From positions 372,001 through 436,000 of the forward strand of contig NZ_SAWZ01000001.1 of the NCBI RefSeq assembly GCF_004122095.1: DNA of 64,000 bases. Direction: 5' to 3'. The position numbers and the translations under genes were made by a program. The notes under the pieces were generated by a model. The model saw only the letters and a program-made list of their open reading frames with translations, made no database searches and was not told where the DNA came from. Shown here piece by piece: positions 1 through 9,900 of the stretch; the first letter of the stretch is position 1; each line of letters starts with the position of its first letter. The DNA is from Pseudoxanthomonas composti (GTDB lineage Bacteria; Pseudomonadota; Gammaproteobacteria; Xanthomonadales; Xanthomonadaceae).

Positions 1-1620
1 CTGGTAGATATAAGTTCCTGCTTGGACACGCGCACCGTTGGCGCTCACGTTCGAGAATGAGCCGGTACGGTTCGCGATGGTCGCTAGCGAGTCCTGAAGA
101 CCTTGTTTGAATTGCTCTGGATCCGTTGCAACCAGGAACTTTCCGCGACCGTTGATCGTTGCATGCCACATGTCATCGATGTTCTCGATGACATTTTTAC
201 CTGGGCTTGGCCAAGCTGTGGTCCCAGCAACCAGACCCGGAAGCGCAGTAGTGGGATCGAGCCGGCCCCGGGAGCCAATGGAAATTCCAAAGGTCACCAT
301 GTGTTGCCAGAAAGCCGGGTCCTCGGCTGTAACCGGCACAACGTTCTCCAGATCCGAACGCAGGTCGCTCTTCCAGTAGCGCATCGCGACGTCAGCCATG
401 GTATTGGAGTCCCCCGTCTTACCACTGTAAGGCGGACCCGGCGTGTACTCATATGCGGCGTTCTTGGGCCCGACAATCTTCGCGCCCGCGGCGCTGTCCT
501 GCTCACCCACGCCACTGTAGGACTCATTGGAATAGCCATCGGAGGTCAGAATGGCGAAGTTCTGACGGCACGCATACTGGTCGCTCCCAGACTCGGGCCC
601 CCAGGGCCCATTCGCTGAGGAGCTGCTGAAATAGGTTCCCGCGCGTTCTAGCGCTTTTCTTGAGGGCGTAGCATCACTGCCAGATGCGCTGTAAAGGCGA
701 TCAAACCAAAGCGTTCGATTATTATCAGAGCCAGCGGGACCATTTGGATCCTCGAAAAGACCATTATTGCGCTGAACCGGGATCGGATAATCTTCAGTGA
801 TCACATTCCCCGGAATAGAGCTTGCGTTGCGCTGATGAATAGTACGAAAGCCAACGCGGATATTACTGCCAAGCGCACTGAATGCGCGCCCAGAGCCGGC
901 CTTTGCAACCTTCATCCGTGTCCGATGATAGGAGTACCAAGTTGCAAAGTTTGTAAATTCATCTGCCTCAGTACGTCCGGTAGGCGTAACCCGCGTGCAA
1001 AGCTTCCACCGGTAGCCGGCCCCGTTGGAACCACTGCAACCGCTGTTTCGCAAGCCTTCGTTCGCAGCTCCCTCGACCCATTCGCTGCGAATCACTCTGC
1101 CATCGGTACGCAACTGATACCGATAATAATTTGCACCATTCCGCAAATAATCTTCATCCTTACGCGACTCATCTTTCGGAACATAAAAGTCTCTGTCAGC
1201 ATTCGAAAGGTTGGCGGAGCCAGTTAAAGAGCTTTCATTGGTGTAAACGGAGGTGTAGCTAGTCCCGCCTGTCATTACAGTTCCCGACGAATCGACCCAA
1301 GGCTCATAACTAACCGCAGGATTGTAATAAATCCAGTTTCGGACATAGGTCTGCGCACTGATGAGGTCACCCTCCTCATCTAGTTTCGGCTTTCGCGTCT
1401 CACCCATTTGGTCCGGCATCGTCGTAAACGACATCGAGCCCGAGTCATCGAGGATGAACAGCACATTCGGAGGGATCCGTGCGCTCGTGGTGAGTGGCTC
1501 GGTCGGCATCACGATCCCCGCGCTGGCCTGACCGGCCAACAACGCCAAGGCGACACCCATCAGTGTCGGGCGGAGGCGGTCCAGGCCGCCACCAGCACCA
1601 CTACGGATTGAACGCTTCAT
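1..1620 (-). CDS. pilY1: PilY1-like type IV pilus tip adhesin/assembly protein, C-terminus beyond window
   Basis: The reading frame runs from the ATG at 1620 to the left edge without a stop (540 residues seen), so the C-terminal part is missing. The N-terminus is a signal peptide ending near ASA (residues 32-34). A von Willebrand A fold follows, with a MIDAS motif DDSGS (D58-S60-S62) inside VLFILDDSGSMS. Later segments (QNFAILTSDGYSNESYSG, WHATINGRGKFLVA) are typical of PilY1. PilY1 is exported, caps the pilus with the minor pilins and acts in adhesion and surface sensing. It starts 11 bp after pilX, and its ribosome site (GAGGG) overlaps the pilX stop, so the two are coupled. The C-terminal beta-propeller and its calcium site cannot be examined here. 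pilE would be expected beyond the edge. Confidence 0.93.
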   Translation of the reverse strand, partial: MKRSIRSGAGGGLDRLRPTLMGVALALLAGQASAGIVMPTEPLTTSARIPPNVLFILDDSGSMSFTTMPDQMGETRKPKLDEEGDLISAQTYVRNWIYYNPAVSYEPWVDSSGTVMTGGTSYTSVYTNESSLTGSANLSNADRDFYVPKDESRKDEDYLRNGANYYRYQLRTDGRVIRSEWVEGAANEGLRNSGCSGSNGAGYRWKLCTRVTPTGRTEADEFTNFATWYSYHRTRMKVAKAGSGRAFSALGSNIRVGFRTIHQRNASSIPGNVITEDYPIPVQRNNGLFEDPNGPAGSDNNRTLWFDRLYSASGSDATPSRKALERAGTYFSSSSANGPWGPESGSDQYACRQNFAILTSDGYSNESYSGVGEQDSAAGAKIVGPKNAAYEYTPGPPYSGKTGDSNTMADVAMRYWKSDLRSDLENVVPVTAEDPAFWQHMVTFGISIGSRGRLDPTTALPGLVAGTTAWPSPGKNVIENIDDMWHATINGRGKFLVATDPEQFKQGLQDSLATIANRTGSFSNVSANGARVQAGTYIYQ

Positions 1621-1631
1621 CTGCCGCGCCC

Positions 1632-2165
1632 TCATTGGACCAGGTAGTTCGATTGGAGAATGACTTCTGCACGACTTCCATCATTACTTCTGCTGCGCGC
1701 GGTGACGCGATAGCGCGGCGCCATGCATAGCGGCGACCGGTTCGCTTCGTCGATCAGGTCGCATCCAGGCCAGGTCGGCGCCATCCCCATGAATTCCACG
1801 AAGTACTGGGGGGTCATGGCATTCGTACTGACTCCGCTGGACGCATTGACCCATCCCGTGAAAGACGCATCCTTCCACCGGTCGGTATCAGTCGCGACCG
1901 GCCGTGAGCACATTCCACCTGAGCATCCGCTGGCTGGAACGCTAGCCAAGGCAAATCCCTGGGCGAGCGTCTCTCCGTCACGCAACGCAGTCTCCGCCGC
2001 CTGGAATGCCAGATTGCGGTCGGTCAAATTGGCCGCCATGCGCTCCTGGAGAATCGAGCCGCGCATTGCGGCAAGACCGAGCAAGGTCATGATCAGCAGC
2101 AGGATCAAGACGACGAGAAGCGAAACGCCCTGCTGGAGCCGTGGACTGAGGGGTGCGATCTTCAT
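1632..2165 (-). CDS. pilX: PilX-like minor pilin assembly protein
   Basis: This 177-residue protein begins MKIAPLSPRLQQG followed by a long hydrophobic helix (VSLLVVLILLLIM). Prepilin peptidase should cut after the Gly of QQG. Position +5 of the mature protein is Val rather than Glu, as is usual for PilX/GspK-type proteins. The globular part carries a Cys pair (CSGGMC) and a later Cys (WPGCDL). PilX belongs to the minor-pilin complex that primes pilus assembly with PilV, PilW, FimT and PilY1. A longer open frame runs upstream to 2288, but the start at 2165 forms an ATGA overlap with the pilW stop and leaves the correct short leader, so I chose it. Confidence 0.9.
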   Translation of the reverse strand: MKIAPLSPRLQQGVSLLVVLILLLIMTLLGLAAMRGSILQERMAANLTDRNLAFQAAETALRDGETLAQGFALASVPASGCSGGMCSRPVATDTDRWKDASFTGWVNASSGVSTNAMTPQYFVEFMGMAPTWPGCDLIDEANRSPLCMAPRYRVTARSRSNDGSRAEVILQSNYLVQ

Positions 2166-3166
2166 TCGTTTCGGTTCCGAAGCATCACTACGTGGCTGAC
2201 CTCGCGCGTGACCGGTTGACCGTCGGTTCCAATGGCATCGGGGGTGGCAACGACAAGCCGGACGCGAACAGCGGTGACAGCGTTCCAATCGGTGATGGCG
2301 GACGCATTGCGATACAGCGGATTACCAGTCGCCAGATAGGTGATCTGCATATCGTTAACGCCCTCAGCCACTTCGTTGGCGACGGGCACCGCGGATCCGG
2401 AAGGCGGCGCCAGCTGATAGAGGGATCGGCCGCCGCGTCCGTTGAAGCCGATGAACCAGGCTGTGGCATGCAACTTGGCGATGGTTGAGTTGGCGCCGAA
2501 AGCATAGTCGACGCCGCTCGCACAGTTGACAGGCAATCCAAGACTCTTGGTGCAGTTGCCGGGCGTCACTCCTCCCCCTGCATTGTGGATCAGGTTCGTA
2601 TTGGTGCCTGGCGAAGCGTTGGTGACCTGGAAAACTGCCGCCTGCCGGTTATCGCAAATGATCGCCAGATCGCCGGAGCTCAAGCCATGGTTCGCAGTAT
2701 TGAGTTCGATGCGAGCGGAAGAGGGATTAGCGCTTGCGACCGTCACGCCTTCAGAACCAGTACTCTTGATCTCGATGGCATCGGTGTTGCTCACCCGCCG
2801 AGCCGCGGCGGTGCCAAACGCCACCCCACTGAACGCGGCAGTATTGTCGAACCCCTGTATTGGACTGGACCAATCGCTGTACCAGTTGGCCGTTGCACTG
2901 TTCAGCACGTTCGCGGTTGGCAAGCCACGGCTGCACGCATTACCGCCGGCTTCGCGGATATCCAATGCCATCAACTCGAAGGCGGTGCGCACATTCTCCT
3001 GCAGGCGGCCCACGTTTTCGGCGGCCCGGTAGGCCTGCCGGTTGCTCGAAAAAATCGCGATCGCGGCACCAAGCACCATCAGCCCCAGCACCATGGCGAT
3101 CATCATCTCGATCAGCGTCAACCCCGACATTCGAGAGCGCCCGACTCTGTAGCGAGTGCGAATCAT
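2162..3166 (-). CDS. pilW: PilW-like minor pilin
   Basis: The product has 334 residues. A class III signal RMSG/LTLIEMMIAMVLG is visible, with cleavage after Gly15 and Glu at mature position 5, followed by the hydrophobic N-terminal helix. The long C-terminal domain with NVGRLQENVRTAFELMALDIREAGG is typical of PilW. In the pilus it is one of the initiating minor pilins, located in the inner membrane before assembly. Both ends overlap their neighbours by four bases (ATGA with pilV upstream and pilX downstream), which points to tight translational coupling in one operon. Confidence 0.92.
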   Translation of the reverse strand: MIRTRYRVGRSRMSGLTLIEMMIAMVLGLMVLGAAIAIFSSNRQAYRAAENVGRLQENVRTAFELMALDIREAGGNACSRGLPTANVLNSATANWYSDWSSPIQGFDNTAAFSGVAFGTAAARRVSNTDAIEIKSTGSEGVTVASANPSSARIELNTANHGLSSGDLAIICDNRQAAVFQVTNASPGTNTNLIHNAGGGVTPGNCTKSLGLPVNCASGVDYAFGANSTIAKLHATAWFIGFNGRGGRSLYQLAPPSGSAVPVANEVAEGVNDMQITYLATGNPLYRNASAITDWNAVTAVRVRLVVATPDAIGTDGQPVTREVSHVVMLRNRNE

Positions 3167-3654
3167 AGGAGGACCACCGTTCTGACCTGCTGAGTCTCGC
3201 TCGCCGAGCCGGAGATATCACGGCCGCGCTGGTCGTCCCATTGCACGATGACCGTGCAGACTCCAGCGGCAGTGCAGTTGATGTTGCCGCACGTCGTGGT
3301 GTCTCCCGCCGCCCCGTTGCCCATGGAATTTTTGAGCGACGTCATCCAAGCATGCCTGTCCGCTGCGGATTGGCTTCCATCGTCTTCCGGCACGGCGCAC
3401 GCCATTCCCGATGTGTTGTACCTGCCTGCCCGCGCCTGAACCCTGTTGACGCGCATCGCATCAATGATGGAATAGCTCTGGATGACCGCTTGGGAACGCT
3501 CCATCGAACTCTGGGTGTTACGCAGCGAGGTGGTCTGCATGGCAGCAATGCCAAGCATTCCCACTGCCATGATCAGCACGGAAATCATGACCTCCAGCAA
3601 GGTAACGCCGGCCTGATTGCGTGCGGACGATCTCAAGTTCACGGGCGAATGCAT
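3163..3654 (-). CDS. pilV: PilV-like minor pilin
   Basis: The protein has 163 residues from the chosen start MHSPVNLRSS. The prepilin motif NQAG/VTLLEVMISVLIMAVG has Glu at mature position 5. The segment MLGIAAMQTTSLRNTQSSMERSQA is the usual PilV/PulJ-type continuation of the helix. The frame stays open upstream to 3720, but the ATG at 3654 has a GAGG ribosome site six bases upstream that overlaps the fimT stop, and it gives a leader of normal length (16 residues). It is a minor pilin of the pilus-initiating complex. Its stop overlaps the pilW start by ATGA. Confidence 0.9.
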   Translation of the reverse strand: MHSPVNLRSSARNQAGVTLLEVMISVLIMAVGMLGIAAMQTTSLRNTQSSMERSQAVIQSYSIIDAMRVNRVQARAGRYNTSGMACAVPEDDGSQSAADRHAWMTSLKNSMGNGAAGDTTTCGNINCTAAGVCTVIVQWDDQRGRDISGSASETQQVRTVVLL

Positions 3655-3661
3655 AGAAACC

Positions 3662-4276
3662 TCACGCGGGATTGGCAGGAGTCGCACAACTCGCGCCACC
3701 ATTGGCGGCCGCGACTGCAACGCGACTACCGCTCACCAGTTGCACCAGACGAATGTTCTCCGCCGGCTGACTGGTGGCCTTGCATACGGAGAGCGCGCCA
3801 CGCAGCAAGGTCCCGGCACCATCTCGCGCCAAGCCATCCGCGCCATACACGATGCGCTGGCTGTTCCCGGAGATGGCAGGACTGGCAAGCAAGGAGACGC
3901 CACTGCGGATCGTGCCCGTCCTTAATACTTCATTGGCGTTGGTCAGCAGGCCGTTCCCGTCGGTATCGACGTAGGTGACCCAGCGGCTCCACGCGCCGCC
4001 GGCCGTATCGCAGGACGTCCCATTCGTGGACTTGCAGACGATCACTCGCCTGTTGAAACGAATCGCGTCCATCCGTGCGGACTGCATTGCCACCACGAGC
4101 TCATTGGCCTGGGAGGTGAGCCGCTGCCCATTGATCAGCCCGACCATGTTCGGAAATGCAATCGCCATCAGGATCGCGGCGACGGCGACCGTCACCATCA
4201 GCTCCACGAGCGTGAACCCCGCCGCATGCGTGCCTGTCGGGCCCCTCATGGAGAGGCACCCTGTTCCCCTGCTCAT
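3662..4276 (-). CDS. fimT: FimT/FimU/GspH-family minor pseudopilin
   Basis: This 204-residue protein has the prepilin signal HAAG/FTLVELMVTVAVAAI (Glu at +5) followed by a GspH/FimT domain with the conserved SARMDAIRFNRRVIVCKS and a C-terminal Cys pair (CKAT, ASCA). GspH/FimT proteins are minor pilins; some FimT homologues bind DNA during natural transformation, but nothing in this sequence decides that. It is the first gene of the minor-pilin operon. I kept the upstream ATG at 4276 because AGGGG lies nine bases before it; a second ATG at 4249 would also give a plausible leader. Confidence 0.88.
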   Translation of the reverse strand: MSRGTGCLSMRGPTGTHAAGFTLVELMVTVAVAAILMAIAFPNMVGLINGQRLTSQANELVVAMQSARMDAIRFNRRVIVCKSTNGTSCDTAGGAWSRWVTYVDTDGNGLLTNANEVLRTGTIRSGVSLLASPAISGNSQRIVYGADGLARDGAGTLLRGALSVCKATSQPAENIRLVQLVSGSRVAVAAANGGASCATPANPA

Positions 4277-4355
4277 AGCTCAACCCCTTATGACGCATCA
4301 GAATGCTAGTCGTATCATCCGCAGTTGCACTAGCATCCCTCGACGGACGGCAGAG
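4277..4355. promoter_or_regulatory. Divergent control region between the minor-pilin operon and the sensor kinase gene
   Basis: This 79-bp gap separates the divergent start codons of fimT and the kinase gene. It holds a perfect 8-bp inverted repeat, ATGCTAGT at 4303-4310 and ACTAGCAT at 4329-4336, with an 18-bp spacer (26 bp, about 2.5 helical turns, between arm starts). It looks like a binding site for a dimeric regulator that could act on both genes. I see no clear AlgR-type CCGTTCGTC box. Confidence 0.4.
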
Positions 4356-5462
4356 ATGGACCCACAGACGGACTCTCGCACCCCATCGCCCCCCGTCAAC
4401 GGTGCCGCGATCGACATTCTCTGGACACCTGCACCTTTGATCTGGACGGTGTTGTGTGGCGAAGGCGTCGCCCTGCTGCTGGCGCTCAATCCGACCGGAG
4501 AACCTGGGACCTGGATCACATTTGCGATCGCTTCCATGGTGATTCAGTGGACCCTTCTGTCCGTGCTGGCCTCACTTCATCTATTACGCAGGTGGCTTCG
4601 GCGCGTGCGCCCGACCCGAGTGGCGCGCCTCGCCCTGGTCCTGTTGCTGCTCTACGCATGGGCCATCTCGGGATTTGCCCTCATGCTCACCGACCAATCC
4701 GACGGGGGAGCCGCTCCCTGGGCGAGACTAACCCGCGTCGGGCTGAGCGCACTACTTATCGGAATCGTCGCGCTTTCCGCATTCCAGAACCACTTACGCG
4801 CAACACGGCTCGTCGCTGCTACCAAGCAGGCGCAGCTTGATGCGCTGCAAGCGCGCGTCAAGCCGCATTTCCTTTTCAACGCGCTGAACGCCGCCGCATC
4901 ACTGGTGCGACAGAACCCGTCAGCAGCGGAAGACGTTCTCCTCGATCTCTCCGATCTTTTCAGGGCCGCCATGAGAGCGCCTGGGATGGCGACACTGGGT
5001 GAGGAGCTCACTCTGGCACGCCGCTACCTGCAGATCGAAGCAATGCGTTTTGGCGACCGTCTCCAGGTGCAGTGGAGGATAGATCCAGCACTGGATCATG
5101 TCCCGGTGCCATCGCTAACGCTGCAACCGCTTGTGGAAAACGCGGTACTGCACGGCGTACAGGCCACGCTGGAACCATGCACCATCACGATCGCATGCCG
5201 GGCCGATGGCGACCAAGCGTGCCTCGAAGTCTCCAACACCCTTAGCGGCGCAGCTGCATCTGCTTCGCACCTCGGGCACAAGATTGGCTTGACCGCGGTA
5301 CGAGAACGGCTGGCTACCGTCACGGGCCGGGACGATGCGCTGAGGGTCGACGCGACAGCGCAGCATTATCGCGTGATGATCACCCTGCCACTGAACAACG
5401 GCGGCCAACCACGCCCAAGGCTCAGCCCACCACGCGATAGCAGGGCTGGTAGTCCCCGCTGA
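4356..5462 (+). CDS. LytS/AlgZ (FimS)-type membrane sensor histidine kinase
   Basis: The product has 368 residues from the ATG at 4356. Four hydrophobic segments lie at about residues 28-45, 52-76, 90-111 and 127-143. A His_kinase domain follows: phosphoacceptor H171 in KPHFLFNALN, the N-box PLVENAVLHG (N262), and a G-box HKIGLTAVRERL around 308-319. This is the AlgZ/LytS class that normally pairs with a LytTR response regulator. In Pseudomonas aeruginosa fimS-algR stands next to the fimU-pilVWXY1 operon and controls it, so the position here suggests the same job. No response-regulator gene follows: the last 41 bp overlap the convergent ppnN gene, and the C-terminal tail after the G-box domain (QPRPRLSPPRDSRAGSPR) is low-complexity. 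The open frame continues upstream of 4356 inside fimT; that part is only an antisense shadow. Confidence 0.88.
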   Translation: MDPQTDSRTPSPPVNGAAIDILWTPAPLIWTVLCGEGVALLLALNPTGEPGTWITFAIASMVIQWTLLSVLASLHLLRRWLRRVRPTRVARLALVLLLLYAWAISGFALMLTDQSDGGAAPWARLTRVGLSALLIGIVALSAFQNHLRATRLVAATKQAQLDALQARVKPHFLFNALNAAASLVRQNPSAAEDVLLDLSDLFRAAMRAPGMATLGEELTLARRYLQIEAMRFGDRLQVQWRIDPALDHVPVPSLTLQPLVENAVLHGVQATLEPCTITIACRADGDQACLEVSNTLSGAAASASHLGHKIGLTAVRERLATVTGRDDALRVDATAQHYRVMITLPLNNGGQPRPRLSPPRDSRAGSPR

Positions 5463-6804
5463 TCTTCATACGGCGCTGTTCGACGAAGGCCCGCAGCAGC
5501 GCGTCCAGGGCCTGCATCATTTCCGGGTCGCCCTTGATCTCGAACGGACCCAGTTCCTCGATGCGGGCCATCGCCTCCTCCTTCACGTTGCCGGCCACGA
5601 TGCCCGAGAACGCACGCCGAAGGTCGGCCGCCAACGCAGAAGCCGGCCGCCCGCGGTGCAGGTCCAGCGCGGCCATGGCTTGGTGGGTCGGCACGAACGG
5701 CTGCTGGAATTCCAGCGGAATCTCGATGGCCCAATTGAAGAAATAGGAATCGCGCCGGGTCTTGCGGTGCTCGCGCACGTTGCGGATGCCCTCGGCCATG
5801 CGCGCGGCGACCTTGGGAGGATCGCCGACGATGATCTCGTAGCGCGAGGCGGCCTCGTCGCCCAGCGTCAGGCGAATGAACCGGTCGATCTGCTCGAAGT
5901 ACGGCGCGGCGATGGCCGGACCGGTGAGGATCAGCGGGAACGGCAGTGCCGCGTTCTCCTCGCGCAACAGCAGGCCCAGCAGATAGAGGATCTCCTCGGC
6001 CGTGCCCACGCCGCCGGGGAACACCAGAATGCCGTGACCGATGCGAACGAAGGCCTCCAGGCGCTTCTCGATGTCCGGCATGATCACCAGGTGGTTGACG
6101 ATGGGGTTGGGCGACTCGGCGGCGATGATGCCCGGCTCGGTCACGCCGATATAGCGCATGTCGTGGCGACGCTGCTTGGCGTGAGCGATGGTGGCGCCCT
6201 TCATCGGCCCCTTCATCGCGCCCGGGCCGCAGCCGGTGCAGATATCCAGGCCACGCAGGCCCAACTCGTAGCCGACCTGCTTGGTGTAAATGTATTCCTC
6301 GCGCGAGATCGAGTGTCCGCCCCAGCACACCACCAGGTTCGGTTCGGCGGGCTTGAGGATGTGGGCGTTGCGCAGCTGGCCGAACACCGCATCGGTGATG
6401 CCGGACGAGGTGCCCAGGTCGTCGACGCAGCCATCGCCCATCTCGATGGACATGTAGGCCAGGTCGCGCACGACGGCGAACAACAACTCGGCAACGCCGC
6501 TGATGATGGCCCCGTCGACGAAGGCCATGGCCGGTGCATTGGTCAGCTCGATCCGGATGCCGCGGTCGTATTGCCCGACCTGGATGTCAAAGTCCGGATA
6601 GAGGTCGCGCGCCGCGCGCGGATCGTCGGAGGCGCTGCCGCTGGTCAGGACCGCCAGCGCGCAGCGGCGCAGCAGTTCATGCATGCCGCCAGCCGAGGCA
6701 TCGCGCAGGCGCGCGACCTCCACCCGCGACAGCATCGCCAACCCGCCCTTGGGGTAGACGTGGGTACTCACCACCGGCAACGCGCTCTTGGACCTGCCTT
6801 CCAT
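5422..6804 (-). CDS. ppnN: Pyrimidine/purine nucleotide 5'-monophosphate nucleosidase (LOG family, PpnN/YgdH)
   Basis: The product has 460 residues, close to the 454 of E. coli PpnN. The LOG/lysine-decarboxylase-like signature is clear: CTGCGPGAMKGPMKGA, then LVFPGGVGTAEEILYLLG, the PGGxGTxxE active-site loop. N-terminal and C-terminal extensions typical of the long PpnN type flank it. The enzyme hydrolyses the N-glycosidic bond of nucleoside monophosphates and is controlled by (p)ppGpp in E. coli. I chose the ATG at 6804 because AGGA lies five bases upstream; the frame stays open to 6867. Its 3' end overlaps the convergent kinase gene by 41 bp. Confidence 0.93.
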   Translation of the reverse strand: MEGRSKSALPVVSTHVYPKGGLAMLSRVEVARLRDASAGGMHELLRRCALAVLTSGSASDDPRAARDLYPDFDIQVGQYDRGIRIELTNAPAMAFVDGAIISGVAELLFAVVRDLAYMSIEMGDGCVDDLGTSSGITDAVFGQLRNAHILKPAEPNLVVCWGGHSISREEYIYTKQVGYELGLRGLDICTGCGPGAMKGPMKGATIAHAKQRRHDMRYIGVTEPGIIAAESPNPIVNHLVIMPDIEKRLEAFVRIGHGILVFPGGVGTAEEILYLLGLLLREENAALPFPLILTGPAIAAPYFEQIDRFIRLTLGDEAASRYEIIVGDPPKVAARMAEGIRNVREHRKTRRDSYFFNWAIEIPLEFQQPFVPTHQAMAALDLHRGRPASALAADLRRAFSGIVAGNVKEEAMARIEELGPFEIKGDPEMMQALDALLRAFVEQRRMKISGDYQPCYRVVG

Positions 6805-6867
6805 CGATTCCTGACCTGGCTTCTTCGAAAACGTGCGGACTGTAGCGCAAAGCTGAACCGCGGACAT

Positions 6868-6897
6868 GAAAAAACGGCCGGGTTTCCCCGGCCGTTC
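6868..6897 (-). terminator. Rho-independent terminator of the TonB-dependent receptor gene
   Basis: A perfect 9-bp stem (6874-6882 with 6887-6895) closes a four-base loop. It is followed on the minus strand by a run of six T (6869-6874 read in reverse). It lies 24 bp after the receptor stop codon. Confidence 0.85.
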
Positions 6898-6920
6898 TCT
6901 CGACTCAAGCTACAACCGCA

Positions 6921-9900
6921 TCAGAACTGGTAGCGGAAGCCCAGCTGGATCGACCACTGCGAGACACCCTGGTCGAAACCGTCGGCATCGGCATTGGCCA
7001 CCACCGGCTCGTCGGCTGCGGTGAAGTTGTAGACATACTTGCCGTTGTTGATGCCCTGCAGGGTGGCAACGCGCGCATCGGCGAAGAAGCCGTAGTCGTA
7101 GATGTTGCCCCACTTCTTGTTGAGCAGGTTGCCAACGTTCTGGATGTCCACCCACAACTGCGACTTGTGGCCCTTGAACAGTCCCGGCAGTTCCTGGCTG
7201 ATGCGCACGTCGAAGGTGTTGATCCAGCCGGTACGGAAGCCGTTGGCCGGTGCGTAACGACCTGCGTACTTGGCCAGCTGCGGGTTCGCCTGCAGCCACT
7301 CGAAGAAGCGCTGCTCCATGGCCGGATCGGCAACGAAGCTGTTCGCCGTGCCAGTCATGGTGCCGAACAGCACATCGCCCGGGCCCGTGGGCACGTAGAA
7401 CAGGTCATTGGCGGTACGGGTGTCGCCGTTCGCGTCATTGGCGTAGACATAGCTGTACGGACGACCGCTGCGGCCTTCGTAGAACAAGCCGACGCTGGTC
7501 TTGTAGTCGCCGAAGAACTTGTGCTGCCAGTTGAGGTTGCCGGAAACGCGATCCTTGATCTCGTAGCGCGAGGTGGTCTCAACATCGCTGTTGGAATTGA
7601 ATGCGTACTGGTAGCCCCAACCCGAGCTGGCCGTGGAGCTGGTCAGCGGGCCGACTTCCGTGGCCTGGGTGTAGGTGTAGTTCAGGCTCCAATCCCAGTC
7701 GCTGTTTTCGGACCACGGCTTGGAAAGGCCAACGGTGAACTGGTTGGTCTTGCCCTTGCTGGTGTTGTCGATCAGGAAGACGTTGTTGAAGGCGGCGTTG
7801 CGACCAAAGCGCGCATCGGCGTTCGCCCAGGCGCGGTTGACGGCGGTCGGCCTCCAGTACAGGTCGCGTCCATCGGGACCGATCGAATTAGGCACCGGAC
7901 CTTCACCCGGCACCGGGGTCGGGCCAATGTTCAGCGACTGGTAGTACAGGCCATCCTTGACCTTGGTCGAGAGCCACTCAGCCGATGCCACGATGCCATA
8001 CCACGGCAGCTCGTGATCGAATGCCAGGTTGGCCTTCCAGATCGAAGGCAGCTTGAAGTCCTTGCCCACCAGGTTGACGTTCTGCGTCGGCAGGGTGCCG
8101 GGGCCGGAGGGCACGGTCGGATTCTTACCGTCGGGTCCGAACGGAACGGTCGGGTCATAGGCCTGATAGTTGTAGGAGACGTAGTTCAGACCGGTGGTGT
8201 TGAAGCTGTTGCCCACCCAGACCTGCGGCGCGTCGCCCTGGAACAGGCCCACGCCACCACGCAGCTGCGTCGGACGGTCGCTGTCGAAGGTGTAGTTGAA
8301 GCCCAGGCGCGGCTGGATCAGGAAATCACCGCTGAAGAGCTTGCTGTTGTTGTAGCCAAACACCTGCTCGGCCTGCGCGTTGTACTGCGGGTCGCGATTG
8401 GTGTCGGGGCGATCGCCACGCACACCTGCCGTCAAGGTCAGGTTGTTGTTGACGTACCAGGTGTCCTGGATGAACAGGCCGAGATTGCTGTTCTTGTAGT
8501 CGGCCGCGATCGAGCCCGGCGAGGTCTCATAGCTCAGGTTATAGGAGCTGTAGCGACCCTGGGCGAAGTTGTTCAGCCCGGCGAAGGTATAGGTGCCGTA
8601 CGAGTTGGCGCCGAAGAAGTTGTAGATGTCGTTGTCGGTGTACGCGAAGCCGAACTTCACGTCATGGTCGCCTACGTTCCACGTCGCCGCGCCGTAGTAG
8701 TCCCAGGTCTTGGTGAACAGCGAATTGCCGTGGGTGTTGGCTTCGGTACCGAGGTAGAGCGAGTCGCCGGTCGGCTGCGCCGCAGTGCCCGCGAAGTAGA
8801 TGCGGATGCTCGGCGCGGTGCTGTCGGTCACGCGCACGGCGCTGTAGTCGCGATACGAGGCCTTGAACTCGGTCGAGAAGTTGTCGCTCCAGTCGCTGAA
8901 GAGCTGGCCGACGTAGCTCTCAACGGTCTTCTGGTGCGTGTACCAGTACGAGCTCAACGAAACGCTCGAAGTCGCCATGCCTTGGATGCGCAGCTGGTTC
9001 TGCTCCAGCTTGCTGTAGCGCAGGCTCGCACGGTGGTTGTCGTTGATGTTCCAGTCCAGCTTCAGCGCATACTCTTCCAGATCCGTGTTGGCATTGCTGC
9101 TCAGGCCGCCCGCGTTGATCCCGTAACCCTCAGCGATCTGCTGGGCGCGCTCGATATCGCCCATATCGATGAAGGTGTCGTTCGGATTGACCGTGGTCGC
9201 CTTGCCCAGCGCGGTGGTCGACAGGTCGAAGCCCGGCGCCTTGCGCTCCTGCTTTTCGTAGTTGGCGAAGAAGAACAGCTTGTCCTTGACGATCGGTCCG
9301 CCGATCGTGGCGCCGTAGGTGGTTTCCTTGTCGAAACCATTGAAGGGCTGGCCTTCCGGGTTGTCGCCGAACCAGTCGCCATCGCGCAGGTTGCCGTAGA
9401 ACGAACCGTGGAACTCATTGGTACCGGACTTGGTGACCGCGTTGACGGTCGCGCCCGATGCGCTCGGCAGGCTGACATCGTAGTTGGACAGGTTGATGTC
9501 GATGGCTTCGATGGCTTCCATGGACACCGGCTGACGGCGGGTGGTCATGTTGTTGCCTTCCAGGCCGAACGTGTCGCTGGCGGAGACGCCATCGATGTTG
9601 ATCTGGTTGTAGCGAGGATTCTGGCCGCCGGCCGAGATGGTGCCCGAGGCGCGGTCGATGAAGGCCACGCGCGGATCCAGGCGCATGAAGTCCTGGATGT
9701 TGCCGTTGATCGAGGGCAGCGCGTCGATGGTCTGCTCGGTGATGTTGGTGCCCGAGCCGGTCTTGGTGGCACTGAACACGCTGGAGCCGCCGCTGAAGCC
9801 GATCGCCGTCACGGTGCCCAGCTGAGTCACATCGCCCGTCAGCGCCGCATTGACCGTGTTGACCTGGTTGAGGCTCAGGAACACGCCGTCCTCGGTCTTG

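Noticed and set aside
103-618. Plus-strand frames at the left edge as genes
   Set aside because: The minus-strand frame is continuous over 540 codons with a signal peptide, a vWA MIDAS motif and PilY1-like segments, in operon with pilX.
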